This document shows positions 25,633-36,900 of a DNA stretch of 64,000 nt, piece by piece. Source of the DNA: Sporodiniella umbellata. Its lineage: Eukaryota > Mucoromycota > Mucoromycetes > Mucorales > Rhizopodaceae. Both the position numbers and the translations under genes were made by a program. The notes below the pieces were generated by a model that was not told the DNA's origin, ran no database searches, and saw nothing but the letters and a program-made list of their open reading frames with translations. The stretch is from positions 1 through 64,000 of the forward strand of contig JAIXMR010000101.1 in assembly GCA_025677835.1 (NCBI GenBank), in the 5' to 3' direction. Position 1 is the first letter of the stretch; each line of letters begins with the position of its first letter.

Positions 25633-28600
25633 TTATTTGCATGTAAGATCCGTAACGCATCTTTCGATAAAAGAAAAAAGTTCTGGGGAAAAATCTATTC
25701 TGTCTTTATACCGGTTTGTCACATATTCTTTTACTTGTGTCATGCTAAGCAAGTCAAGATCGGCCTGCTGTAAATGGCTCTTGATGTCATTAAATATTGA
25801 TAGTTCAATACCCTGTAGTTCGCGGAAATCGAATGTGTTCTCGCTCTCATGTGTAGGCTGACAAGCAAGTGTATGTGATGAAAACTTGTTGTTAAGTGTT
25901 GGGTATGGGATGCGATAATCGCTATGTTGAGTATTAATATGTGGTATATTGCTTTGAAATACGTCTGCTATTGCCATCTTTTTTAGATTTGTGTGTACAG
26001 CTTTTCTTCTACCTTCCTCAGGTGTATGTGTTTGTTCGGTACGAGAGGCAGTTGGATCTAGTCGATGAATTGGTAATTGATCAGTTATAAATTCATCAGT
26101 GTTAACTATAGAAAAAGTATGCGATATAACTGATACTGTTGACCCATGGTCGTCAGAGAAAGATTGGTTATTGTAAACTGTATTCTCTGAGGCAGTAGTA
26201 TTTGCAGACTTTTCTCCCCAAGGATCTGAAATCCATACATTGTCTTGAAATCCTTGACTACTCGAATCTTCTATTTCAAAAGTATCGCGCGAAGATTGTG
26301 AATCGCTAGGTCCGTGTTGGTTATGTGCTAATCGATTGCTTTTGCTACTTTCGTTGAAAGCTATGTGTTTATCATCAAATGGATCGCTCATTGCGAATTC
26401 TGGGTTTATTGTAGTTGCGAGTTGATTTTGACGCCTCTCAGGTATACGTCTATGAGCAAATGTGGGTGCCAGTCGTGTGGAATGCTGCCCATCTCGAACC
26501 TGAGCTGTAGGTGGGGAATATATTGAAAATTCTGATCTGTTTCGATCTTGTTTTGCTTTTTGTTTGCTAACGTTTTGGTTTCCAGATGAGAAGTCTATAA
26601 AGTTGGAATCTAAGGCTGCTTCTGCTTCTTGGCGTAATCTTTGTATTTCCATTACATCAAACTGACTGAATGTCAATCTCAGAACTTCCTGCGTGCCCAG
26701 TTCATCATCATCTTTGTCCTCTATCATATTCTGATCAAGCATATCTCTGTGCTCCATTATTCCGTGAATATTCGTCTTGCAAAAGGGAGTGTTTGTTATT
26801 GGCTGCATATTGTACCAAACGCTTATGTAATCGCTTTGCCATAGGGCAAGCAAGGGAAACCACACCGCAAAAATAGGAATTGATACAAGACAATAGAGAG
26901 CAAACCATATTATATACTTGAACTGTCGCTGAATAAGAAACACCAGCATATGTATTGCTATCAAAGCAGTAAAAGCGCATGCTATTATAGTATAGGACAT
27001 ACCAAGCCCTCGAATAGATCTTACAAAGATCACATAAATGTAAATAGTAATGGGTATAGAAAACATCCTATCAATAAGTTCGAAGCTAGAGACTATCCAA
27101 TATGTGAAGCCTAGTCTCCAAGAAACCCGGTACATTTCAAGAAGGGCATGAAAAGTTGCACGCAAATTGCGAGTTTGAAGGTTTTGCAGCGAGCGAAAGC
27201 TGCTGGAAAGTATGACATATCCCTCAGCATCAGGCTCAAAGCCTAGCTGAAACCCAGGGTGAGATGTTAGTAAGACAGTCGACAGATGCTTTTCTTCGCC
27301 TAGCAGTAGTAGATTTCTCATATGCATTGTATTTGGTTGCGGAGTACAAATTCCTCGAATGACAGTTGGATGTATACAACATGCTTGAATACTGACATTC
27401 GGAACAAGACTCAGATTGGATTCTGGCCTTGCTTTTATCGCTCCTTTTTTTATCACCTTAGATGGTGCATTGGTTTCAGTATTTCTATTGGTGGAAGCAT
27501 ATTCGTCTCCAAAAGGACTCAGGGCGATAATTTCATCGCTCACTTTTGGTGAGTGCGACCTTAGTCTTTCAATTTTTTGTCGCTTATAACGATGTGTAGA
27601 ATCTTCTTTTTCAGTCCATATTTTAAACATTACAAAACCACCACTAATTGTAGTAACACTCCCCAGACAAGATTCGTATGCTAATCCAGTAAAGAAGTCC
27701 ATGTAAGCAGGGAATATTTGGATCATCGTAGTCATGTTTTCTTCAGGATTGGCAGGACGGATATGCCCACTTACAGCTAGCATTTTGCAATTATGTTCCA
27801 GACGTAATACAAGCTTGTGAACTGCATTACTCTGTATTTGTACATTTGCATCTGTCAACAGCAAGTACTTAAAATGACGAGGATCTATTCCTAATACATT
27901 ATAACACTGACTGAAAATCTCATAGTCCAAAGGTGTAATAAGCTTATTTGCCAAATTTATGCATCTTTCCAAAAATCCAAACACCAGCACTAATGAATCT
28001 CTTTTTCCACGGTTTCCATAGGGTGCAGGATGTTTTTGAAGTCTTTCTTTAGGGCTGCCTATTTTAACAATAACAAGGTAAGGTACACGGTGGCGACCAG
28101 TTTCATAATATCCAGAATACACCTTAGCGTAGTTAGTCTGCCTTGTGCCCTGCCCTAAGGATATATAGGCCCGAGCAGATGGTTCCCCTATATAACTGCT
28201 ATGACCAAGCGACTCAAGTAGTAATTTGTATGTTTCTTTTTTAGCTTCGTTGTTGACAGCAACACCATCACACACAAACAGAAGGAGCTTTTTGGTATCG
28301 TCGTAAGCCGATCTTGACAAATTATCCAAAGTTTGCTTAAGTGTATCCGAGGATTCAGCAAAACATGGTACCATAAGTATAGTATGTGGCCATTCTTGAG
28401 TTTTTGCCACAGGTGAAGAGCGAAGTTCAGATACCGAAGAGAACAGCAATCTTTGAAAGAAAGGTATTCGTACTAAATGAGCCAGATTGATTTTTATGAG
28501 AAAATATGTAAGACCAATACCCATGGTAGCCCAGAGTCCAGGGTTTATTTGGGAACAGGTAGTTGGTTTGTATGAAACTCCAGCTTGAAATAATTGTGTG

Positions 28601-29673
28601 ATGCAGGTGCGGTACTCTTCACGGTTTTGAAATGTTTCATTGTCAAAAAAAGACGATATATCTTTTCCAAGATTTCGGTACATATAGAGTGTGAGGTCGC
28701 GAGGAAGAAACATTCGTTCAGGTACAAAAGAACGAGAGCTGTATTTAGAAGACATTACAACTATATCTGTTGCTCCAAGTAAATAGGTAGCAACGTCTAG
28801 TACGTTTCCGTTTAAAATCACAAAGGCTTTTTGTGTGCTGTTTTTGGATGTAGGCAATGAGTTGAAACGGCTTTTGACATCTAACTGATCATAGAAAACC
28901 ACTTTTTTTTTTTTTAAAAAAAAAAAAAACAACAAATATAAGTGTATTGCGTTTAGATGTATCCGTTTTTGCTTTACCCCCTTTCGTCTTATACCCATTT
29001 ATAGCATTTATACCGCCAAAACAAGGCGCTCCTGTTATATTTGGTCTGGAGGGTTGTGGGCAGTGTAGCAAAACATCGTCCTGATAGTCGTATCCAGGAT
29101 GTATATTTAGATAATGTTTAAGCCAAGCATCAGCTTTCAGTGACATATTCAGATTAAGTATACACTCATTTAGAACTGGGATGTTGTATACATTATCCAC
29201 CGAATCTCTATCAAGGGACATAAATCGAGGAAAGTCTAAAGAAAGGTCCTGATGTGGATACTGTTTAACAAACTCGGCCATTTCTGAAGAGTAATCTGAC
29301 CAGTCTACTACTGAGCCGTGGATTGCTGATACTTTAGAATCGTTGGCAAATACTTTTCGATAATCAAAAAGCTTTTTGGGTTTACAAACAAGCGCTGAAA
29401 CGTACTCTAGCCAAAAACAAAGAAGTGCAGCAGCTAAAAAGAAAACAACTAGTAAAGCGATTTTTTCTCGCCAGGCAATACGTGAAGCTTTTAATTGAAA
29501 AGATTCAGAAAGACAGTAATACTCTTTTTTTCTGTTTTACCAGGAGTACGAAGACGAACCACATAATGTAATATTGCATCTGGAATGAAAATGGTCAAGA
29601 TTATAGCAAAAAAAACCCACGATGTTCTTCTGGCGGTTGAACGTCGCTGGTATGAGTAATTTCCGTTGTTCAT
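25633..29673 (-). CDS. Divergent chitin-synthase-like GT2 protein with DEK_C tail (one-base frame break)
   Basis: Two exons, 29673..28978 and 28901..25633, about 1,320 residues. The layout matches division II chitin synthases without the myosin motor: N-terminal membrane segment (WVFFAIILTIFIPDAIL), the AWREKIALLVVFFLAAALL segment, a cytochrome-b5-like stretch, the GT2 domain, a membrane bundle and a C-terminal DEK_C domain (VKEYVTNRYKDRIDF). Catalytic signatures are altered: the usual DAD reads DAN (TDANVQ, near 27845-27856), the GEDR block reads GEEKHLST (near 27280-27305) and QRRRW reads QTRNL (near 27160-27175). The frame between KTEKK and EYYCLSE needs one more base in the T7 run at 29525-29531. 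Either the assembly lost a base or the gene is broken. Even when read through, catalysis is doubtful. Confidence 0.8.
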
Positions 29674-30921
29674 CCACTATAATGGAGGGGCTTCTTATTT
29701 TTCTTTTTTACAAACATAAAAAACAACAGAAGAAAAATGGATATAGCGTCCGCTCTATGTAACAATGGCAGACAAACACAGTATTTAATCCATAATTCTT
29801 CCTGGGATTTAAAATTGTTATTTGTATCTCGACCAAAACGACACGTAGAAGCTTATTCTAAGGTTCTTTTATCGCTTTCCTATTTAGAATGGCCTTAGAA
29901 ATTGATCAAGATATGAACAGCAAGGTTGGTTTGTACAACATTGTCTAATTGGCTTTTTGAAACCCAATGGAAAAGAAAAAGGTACAGAATCAAAACAGCT
30001 ACACAGATTTGTAACTGTTTACTTGTACTTATATACTACCCTATTATACATTGGTATAATAACATTATTTAAAATCCTATAGCGGTTTTTTTTTCTTTCA
30101 AAAAACAAACAGATTGTTGATTTTATACTACAATTGATAATGCCACAATTCAAACACTTACGTTCTGATGTACGCTTACCTTTACACTATGTGTCATTTT
30201 GAACAGAAACTAATTAAAAGCTAAGACATTTATAACATATATTGATCATTGAAAGAGAGGGGTAAGTAATAATAGACTTGGGTAGACAATAAAGAGGTGT
30301 AAAAATCAATGTACGTTCTGAAAACAGCATAAAATCCCAGATTGGGAAAGTAAAGCTTAACATACCTCTGTCTTTGTTATTTTCCTACCAATTACTCTTT
30401 TTTCTGTCAGTTCTTGACGTTTTCGACTTATTGTCCCTGCAGTCAACAAGGTTATATTTTTCGTTCCTAAACATATTCAAGCCATTTTTCTTGTTATCTT
30501 GTAAACCAACGGACTAACCAGAAGCACGTATATTCGAGTAAAGAAGGGGACGCTTTGCCATATTTGACATATACCACTATTCAGTAACACCGTCTACTCT
30601 CAGTATCAAAGTTTGTTTTGTGCAAAGTCTTGGATCAATGTTTTTTTTTTGGTTGTAATCTATTGATAAACAAACTTGGAAAAGTAACGTAAACTTTTTA
30701 TGAAATCTATTGTAAAATCTTATAGTTTAAATTCGACTCAAGTAGTTCATTGTACATAGGTTGGGATGGGCAACATTAGCAACAAAGTAAAGTGTAACAA
30801 ACAAAAGCATTGGGCTTTCTTTTTATCTTTAAATATCCGACTACTCAACTTTTAGCAGTAATAGACTCTTGGTTTTGTTTTGCAGTTATTTTGTGCACTC
30901 CACCATCATTTACTGGTTATT
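29674..30921. other. Non-coding interval (1.2 kb)
   Basis: Spacer upstream of the chitin-synthase-like gene, presumably holding its promoter. AT-rich; no gene, RNA or clear motif was recognised. Confidence 0.5.
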
Positions 30922-31332
30922 CTAAATAAGTTGGTATAGCTCCTTTAATTTAGTTAACAGCTCATCACCGAAAATAAAGAACACTTTCTGCTTGACGTTG
31001 GTTATATTATTTTGTGGGCCTTTGAAATATTCATACAGGCCCTCTATGTGCTTGTATTGTATGGGGCCTTGCAATATACAATTGGGATCTAAACCTAGTA
31101 CTTCGACATATTCTCCTTTCTCTATATCTTCCTCATAGCCGTTCACAAAACTGTTGGTAGCATACGTTACTTCAATTCTGTCCTTTGCAAACGTATGTAT
31201 GTTGATATAAATAAATGGGTATTTGTTTTGAGCGCGAACGCTGGCATTTCTAGCTTTTATGCTAGGCGTTTTCGACACAAGACTAAAAACCTCGGTGATT
31301 TTTTCTTTATCTACGACTTGAGCGATATTCAT
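30922..31332 (-). CDS. Hypothetical protein, 136 aa
   Basis: An uninterrupted 136-codon frame starting MNIAQVVDKEKITEVFSLV and ending LLTKLKELYQLI. Composition is protein-like, with mixed charged and hydrophobic residues and no homopolymer bias, unlike the shadow frames around it. It looks like a small alpha/beta fold: a predicted strand region KYPFIYINIHTF, then an acidic loop and a C-terminal helix. I do not recognise a family, signal peptide or membrane segment. It stands alone, with more than 1 kb of non-coding sequence on both sides. It could also be an exon of a larger or degenerate gene. Confidence 0.45.
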   Translation of the reverse strand: MNIAQVVDKEKITEVFSLVSKTPSIKARNASVRAQNKYPFIYINIHTFAKDRIEVTYATNSFVNGYEEDIEKGEYVEVLGLDPNCILQGPIQYKHIEGLYEYFKGPQNNITNVKQKVFFIFGDELLTKLKELYQLI

Positions 31333-32797
31333 TGCAATAGTTTTTGGGTGTCTTCAGAAAGTAGGGGTTGTTCTTATCTTTTATATTTCTTTAGGTATGT
31401 TTATGTAGATTCTATAGATAGACAAAGCCAACACTGAACTTTTCGTAGGATTTTTAAAACCATGTACTTCAACTCAACTCTTACCCTTGATCTTTTGTTC
31501 GTTTTATTTAGCAAACAGTAAAGATAGATAAAATGTAAGAGTTTTTTTTTTTTTTGTATACTTTTTTATATTCAAACACAGTCGTCTCTTTGCTGCTTTA
31601 TTGGCCCAATATTTTCTTGAAGTTTCTATAAACTAAAATGGCCTATAATTATTAATGTCACTTTCCCCACCCTATAAACAAATGCTCAGTAAAATGTTTT
31701 TGCCAAGTATTGTAGGAGATACCTCAAATTACAGCTATTTTTTCTTTTAGTGTTCTTGGACTTATAGTTTTAAAGATGTTGTAATATTTTAACGGATTTA
31801 TGTGTTTTAGACAGTGTAGCGTGTCTAAAATAAAATGATATCTAATAGCATTGCTTAATTTGAAAAAAAAAAAAAAAAACTGAGGTTCGACAGAGCTAAA
31901 GCTACTGGATACACAATTTTCTTTGATAGCTTTATTATGAATATGAAGATCATTTGTTATTTTTAAACTTTATGTACATGATATAATCTGAGACATCTCT
32001 CAGGGTTCTGAAGGATTCGATAGCAGTCTCTCATGTCTATTTTCGTTCTATATAGCACATTTATAAGCGAGAAGCCAAGAATAAAACTTACAACGCCTTA
32101 TTGCGAACATCCTTTTGTAATAGTGCTTTAGTTGTCTTGAATTTCGTTTGTCTTTTTTATAGGCATAGTGTACAGTAAGTGGGATTTACTTCCAAACATA
32201 GCTGTAGGTAAACTCAATTCAGTAAAAGCAAAATAAAAAAAAAACATACACGCAGGGGAGTGGTAACGCTTATCTTGATTTTTATTATATTCGAGTATAG
32301 AGTATAAATATAGACGTATGTTTGAAGAGTAAACATTTATTTCGGTTACTATACACCATTATGTATCAACTTAAGCAAGACCTGTGATCTTAATGCTGGT
32401 AAGTATTTTGTCTTGTGTTTTGTGCAATATCAAGAGCTATTTACTACTTAAAAAAGTTGCTCATACCCTTTTTTTTTTTTTAATCAAGATTGATTATAGG
32501 GAAGAATAGGATAAAAAAGAGAATTGTATTATAGTTAGTAGTAAAAAACATAAAGTTACAAAATTAAACTGGTAGGAATACGATAATGAAGGGTTCTCTT
32601 TTAATAGCGAGTATAAAATTGATGCCAAGTATTTTTGTATAATTTGTATTACAAAATGCAGCATTGATTTTGTACCTGTTCTCAGGAGAGACTAAAATAC
32701 AGCTACAGACTATACCAACTGGAATCAAGCACATTCTGTTGTTTATCTTTGTGCAAAAGTGTAGCGTGTTGTTGTTATAAGTGAATATTTATTTACG
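31333..32797. other. Non-coding interval (1.5 kb)
   Basis: AT-rich spacer between the 136-aa hypothetical and eIF1, with A and T runs (for example A17 near 31863-31879). No coding region or RNA gene recognised. Confidence 0.5.
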
Positions 32798-33313
32798 TTA
32801 AAAACCATGGATCTTTATATCCGTTTTTTTAGTGATGCCCTCTGTTACAAGAAACTCGGCAATCTTTATGCGTTGGTCTCCAGTGAGCTGTAAAATCAAT
32901 CCCAGTTCCGGATCATCCACGATAGTTCCATTACAAGCAAACTCCTTTTTGAAAGTCTTTAGAATCTTTTTGGTATCGTACTCTTTAGGTAGCCCCTGAA
33001 GCGTAGTCCAAGTTTTTCGACCGTTTCTTTGTTGAATACGCAAGTCTTTTATATATACAAAAGCGTTTCGTTATTATGCTGGATAACGCAAAAATTCAAG
33101 AAATAGAAACTATAAATCGCTTAACTTACGAACATTTTTGGATCCCTCCTGCGTAGCTAGCTTATCGTTGTCAACGTCGGCAAAAGGATCTGTTAATAAA
33201 AAGAAAACAGAGTTGTTTTGTATGAAACGTCTTTAGCTGTTGTAATGCTATTGTTATTATTGCCATTCTTTTTATATACCAAAAGGAGTGTTCAGGTCTT
33301 CGAGGTTGGACAT
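32798..33313 (-). CDS. SUI1: Translation initiation factor eIF1 (SUI1)
   Basis: eIF1 binds the 40S subunit near the P site and controls start-codon fidelity. Exons 33313..33280, 33189..33130 and 33045..32798 give exactly 113 residues, the usual eukaryotic length. The start MSNLEDLNTPFDPFAD leads into VHLRIQQRNGRKTWTTLQGL, then KKILKTFKKEFACNGT, LGLILQLTGDQR and the end TDIKIHGF, all canonical. The ATG at 33311-33313 is chosen from the family length. A further open, in-frame exon lies upstream at 33414-33629 and could be spliced onto this gene (see separate entry). Confidence 0.95.
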
Positions 33314-33413
33314 ATAGACTGGTATAATAAAGAGAAGAGAGGTAAAAATGGAATAAGAACAATCCTTAATGTCCTAGTTGCAGTACTTACGTCATTAAAC
33401 TATGGGTACTCAC

Positions 33414-33629
33414 CAATATCCTCGTCCGTTGAGTGGTGTTTTAAAATATTTCGGTCCGCAGCAAACAAGCCTTTTATTGGAACGCTTTTATCTACAAAAA
33501 CTGCGCCTTTTCTTTTTTGTAGTTTTAAGAAAGCAATTTGGCCTAGATCTAATCTCCGCTTTTGTATTTCCGATATCGCCACTCTAAGATTGGAAGCTTT
33601 TTGTTTTTCAGTCGTCAAATACACAGCAG
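33414..33629 (-). other. Open 72-codon potential exon, in frame with eIF1
   Basis: An ATG-less open stretch is bounded by a good acceptor (TTTTTTAG, reading minus strand) and a strong donor (GTGAGT). Splicing it to an acceptor at 33319-33320 (TATACCAG) continues in phase through VYMSNLEDLN into eIF1. The peptide is basic and helical (RVAISEIQKRRLDLGQIAFL, then KRKGAVFVDKSVPIKGLF). No first exon with a start codon in the needed phase was found upstream. It may be an exon of an extended isoform, a separate gene piece, or chance. Confidence 0.35.
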
Positions 33630-33977
33630 CTAAAAAAAATAATCGTAAAAAGTTAAAAGATTAAACCAGGTAAATTGAGCTAGACATATTCAACAGACAT
33701 ATCGAATTTTGGTCACTGTTATTTAGTCAATTGTTGATTAAAGTATGTCTATCCCGTTTTTTTTTTCAAGTCTCAAATTTGTCGACCGCGTTTTATTTTA
33801 TGTCTAACATTTAAAGCTGTGGATGTACAGATAAAGCCTCTTTAAATAAAGAGCTGATAAACATATTTGGTTTCTTAGTAGACCCATAAGTGTACAGAAA
33901 GAAAAAATTTCCACCAAGAGATAGTATAAATGCGCACAAAATTTTTTATTGTATTATTAAATTAAGTTTTTCTTTCG

Positions 33978-36900
33978 TTAAATAGTATCTAATGTTAATT
34001 CAGCTAAAATTCCTGCTTTTTCACAGAGTAACTGTAGCAAGCTGCCTTGTCTGTTCAGCAGTTTTGACGGAGTATCTATTTCGGCTACTGACCCTTGGTC
34101 AAATACAATTACCTTGTCAAAATTTACAACGCGACGAAGCAGATAAGGTATAACTAATAAAGTCTTTGTAAAGTTAAGTTAGTTTTTGTATCCTGAAGCA
34201 GACGGGTATGTTACCGATTCCTGAAACTCCTTTTCTATTACAGAGAGAATTAATTCCTGTGACTCTGTAGCTAAGCCTGCTTCTTCAAAGACCACTAGTC
34301 TAGTACAATCTTGTAGTAATGATCGTGCAATGGAGAGCAGCTGTCTTTGGCACACTGACAAACGCGAGCCATCTTTTCCAATATCATAATCGAGATCACA
34401 AATATAGAGTTGGGAGTTTCTCTCTGTATCCAATGGATCCTCTCGTTCAAGTGGTTTTGAAAGGTGGACTTTACAAAGTGCTTGCCAAAGCGCATAGTCA
34501 TCGTATTCCCCAAATGGATCCAAGTTACTCCTTACTGATCCAGTTAGCAGCCAACTTTCTTTTGTGATATATGTAATTCGTGACCTTAAGTCTTCTACAC
34601 CAATCTATGGTATTTTTGTATGTATTTTTAATAAAAACAGCTCTTTTCAAGAAAAAAACAGATATGTTACCCATGCTATATTGACGCCATCGATTTTGAT
34701 GGAACCACCCATAGGCTCTACAAAGCGGAATAGGCTTGAGGCTAATGCACTTTTTTCCGCTCCATTTTTGCCTATTAGAGCCACTTTTTCCCCAGAATGG
34801 ATGGTTATAGTTACATTTTTCAAAGCAGCGTCTATTTCAATGTGGCTAAAACTGACCATAAGATCTTTTATCTGAACAGCACCAGCAGTAGGCCACTATT
34901 TTTTTTTTTTTTTAAAAAAAAAATTTAAGCGGTGAGTGTTTTGTTTAACTTTAGTAGTTTGTCTTACAGAAGCAGGTGGACGCGATCCTTCTACAATACC
35001 TGGTGGTTCTTGAGGCATGTTCATGTATTCATTGACTTTTTCTATGGCCTCAAAGTGTTTGTCAACTGTGGTTGATTGCCTCATCAACCAATAAACGTAT
35101 TCTAACAAGCTGCTAGAAAAAGTAAGTGTGATACCAGCTATGCCAGCATCAATTGAATCTATTTTGTAGACGAGCAGCAAGGATATGAATAGAGACAGAA
35201 GGGTGCCCAATAGCTCTACTCTTACAAATAGCCATCTAGGTTTAAAGTATGTGTTAGTTTTTTTTTTTTTTTTTTTTTTGGTTGCTTTTTTTTTTTAAAA
35301 AAAAAAACAAGTTCAAAATACCTATTGGTAGTCCACAAAGTATAAAAAGGCCTCATATTATCATCCAACCGACTGAACATTTTTTTCATCATGGTCCACT
35401 CTTCCCCGTACGCTCTAATTGTTAGCAGACCGCTTAATGTGTTTGAGTATAGTTTGAGGATGGGTGGACGACTACTGGTGTTTAGCGTCTTTAGGATCCT
35501 GGAAGCCCGGACATAAACTACGCCAATATACAGATACAAAGTAGCTACGACAAATTAGGATGTATAGATGAATTGCCAATCGTATTTACCTGCAACTATA
35601 CTGGCTATAAAAAACTCGGGAAGAATAATACCCATGGTCAACAAGACACCAAAAACGCCAACGGCAGTCTGGATCAAGAAGCAGATATGCCACCCTATAC
35701 TTGCATCGATAGTCTCTGTATCCTTTGTGAATCTCTCGAGAATCTCATTGGGCGCAGTCATTTCAAAAAACTGAAGAGGAGCGTGGCAAACAGCTTTCAA
35801 AAGACCCAGGAAAAGCCTGTTTGAAGCGCGTAGCGAGCCGCGATACTGAATGATGGTTCGAATAAAGTAGCATATTGTGGCTACAAGACTTATACCAAGA
35901 TAAACAAACACATAGTAGTCGGTTGGAAAAGCCGAGGTGACAGGAGTCGTAGACCAAACCTATCGTCAACTATTATTTTCGTTTGTTGCTTTCAATCAAG
36001 TGAATCGTTACCTTCCTTTAGCCAATAGCTTTCAGCTATATTTGCCGCTCTCGTCAATAAAGTGAATAAAATAGCAAATATCCAGTATTGCCAGCCTCCA
36101 CAAGCATAGAAATAAGTGGCGTATGCATAATCTCTTTTATAGTGGTTTTCCTCCTCTATTAAACGAATTGATGCGGGCATAATCGAGGCTTCATCAAAGA
36201 ACTCGTCATCAGAAAAGTTGCCTATGGCAGGGTTGTTGTTCTCAAATAATAAGTCAATGACATCCTCCGAAGCTTCCAGCTGTTGGCTGTCTCGTGTTAG
36301 CGAATCTTGTTTGCACTGCTGGATCATTGTAGATATTTGTTCAGGGTCGTTTTCGGTCACTTTCAGAATGCATCCTCCTTCATTAGATGGTGATGTTAGC
36401 ACAAACAAACTAGCATCCCGAGCCCAAAACAAATCTGGACAGGCTACTACCACTATGACTGTTCGACCTTTCATCAAGTCCCCACGAATGCAGTTATTAT
36501 AAACAAAGGTTGAAATCACTTTTCCCAATGGCTGAAATATATCGTCTATTAATACTGTCTTTGCCCTTGAATATACTGCTCTAGCCAAAGAGATTTTTTG
36601 ATATAGTCCTTCTAAAAACAAATAAAAAGCAGCATAAGTTTTTCTTTTCTTTGAGATTGTTTTTTTTTTTTAAAAAAAAAAGAAAAAGAAAAGCAAGGGC
36701 AACTTACCCATATTGACGCCTATATGAGAGCCAATAGATTTGACGCCTACTGTGGTCAAGTCCCCGTTCTCAAAAAGAGAAAGGTCTCTTAGTAGGTCGC
36801 ATTGATGTAGCACGGTACGGTAGCGATTATCATCCCAAGGTTCGGAAAACAGAACGTTTTCTCTGACAGTACCATGTTCTATCCAAGCGGTTTGAGAAAC

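Noticed and set aside
33218..33664. 148-codon plus-strand frame across the eIF1 5' region
   Set aside because: It lies antisense to the first two eIF1 exons and the possible extra exon; no recognised domain and a hydrophobic start that simply reflects complement of A-rich sequence.
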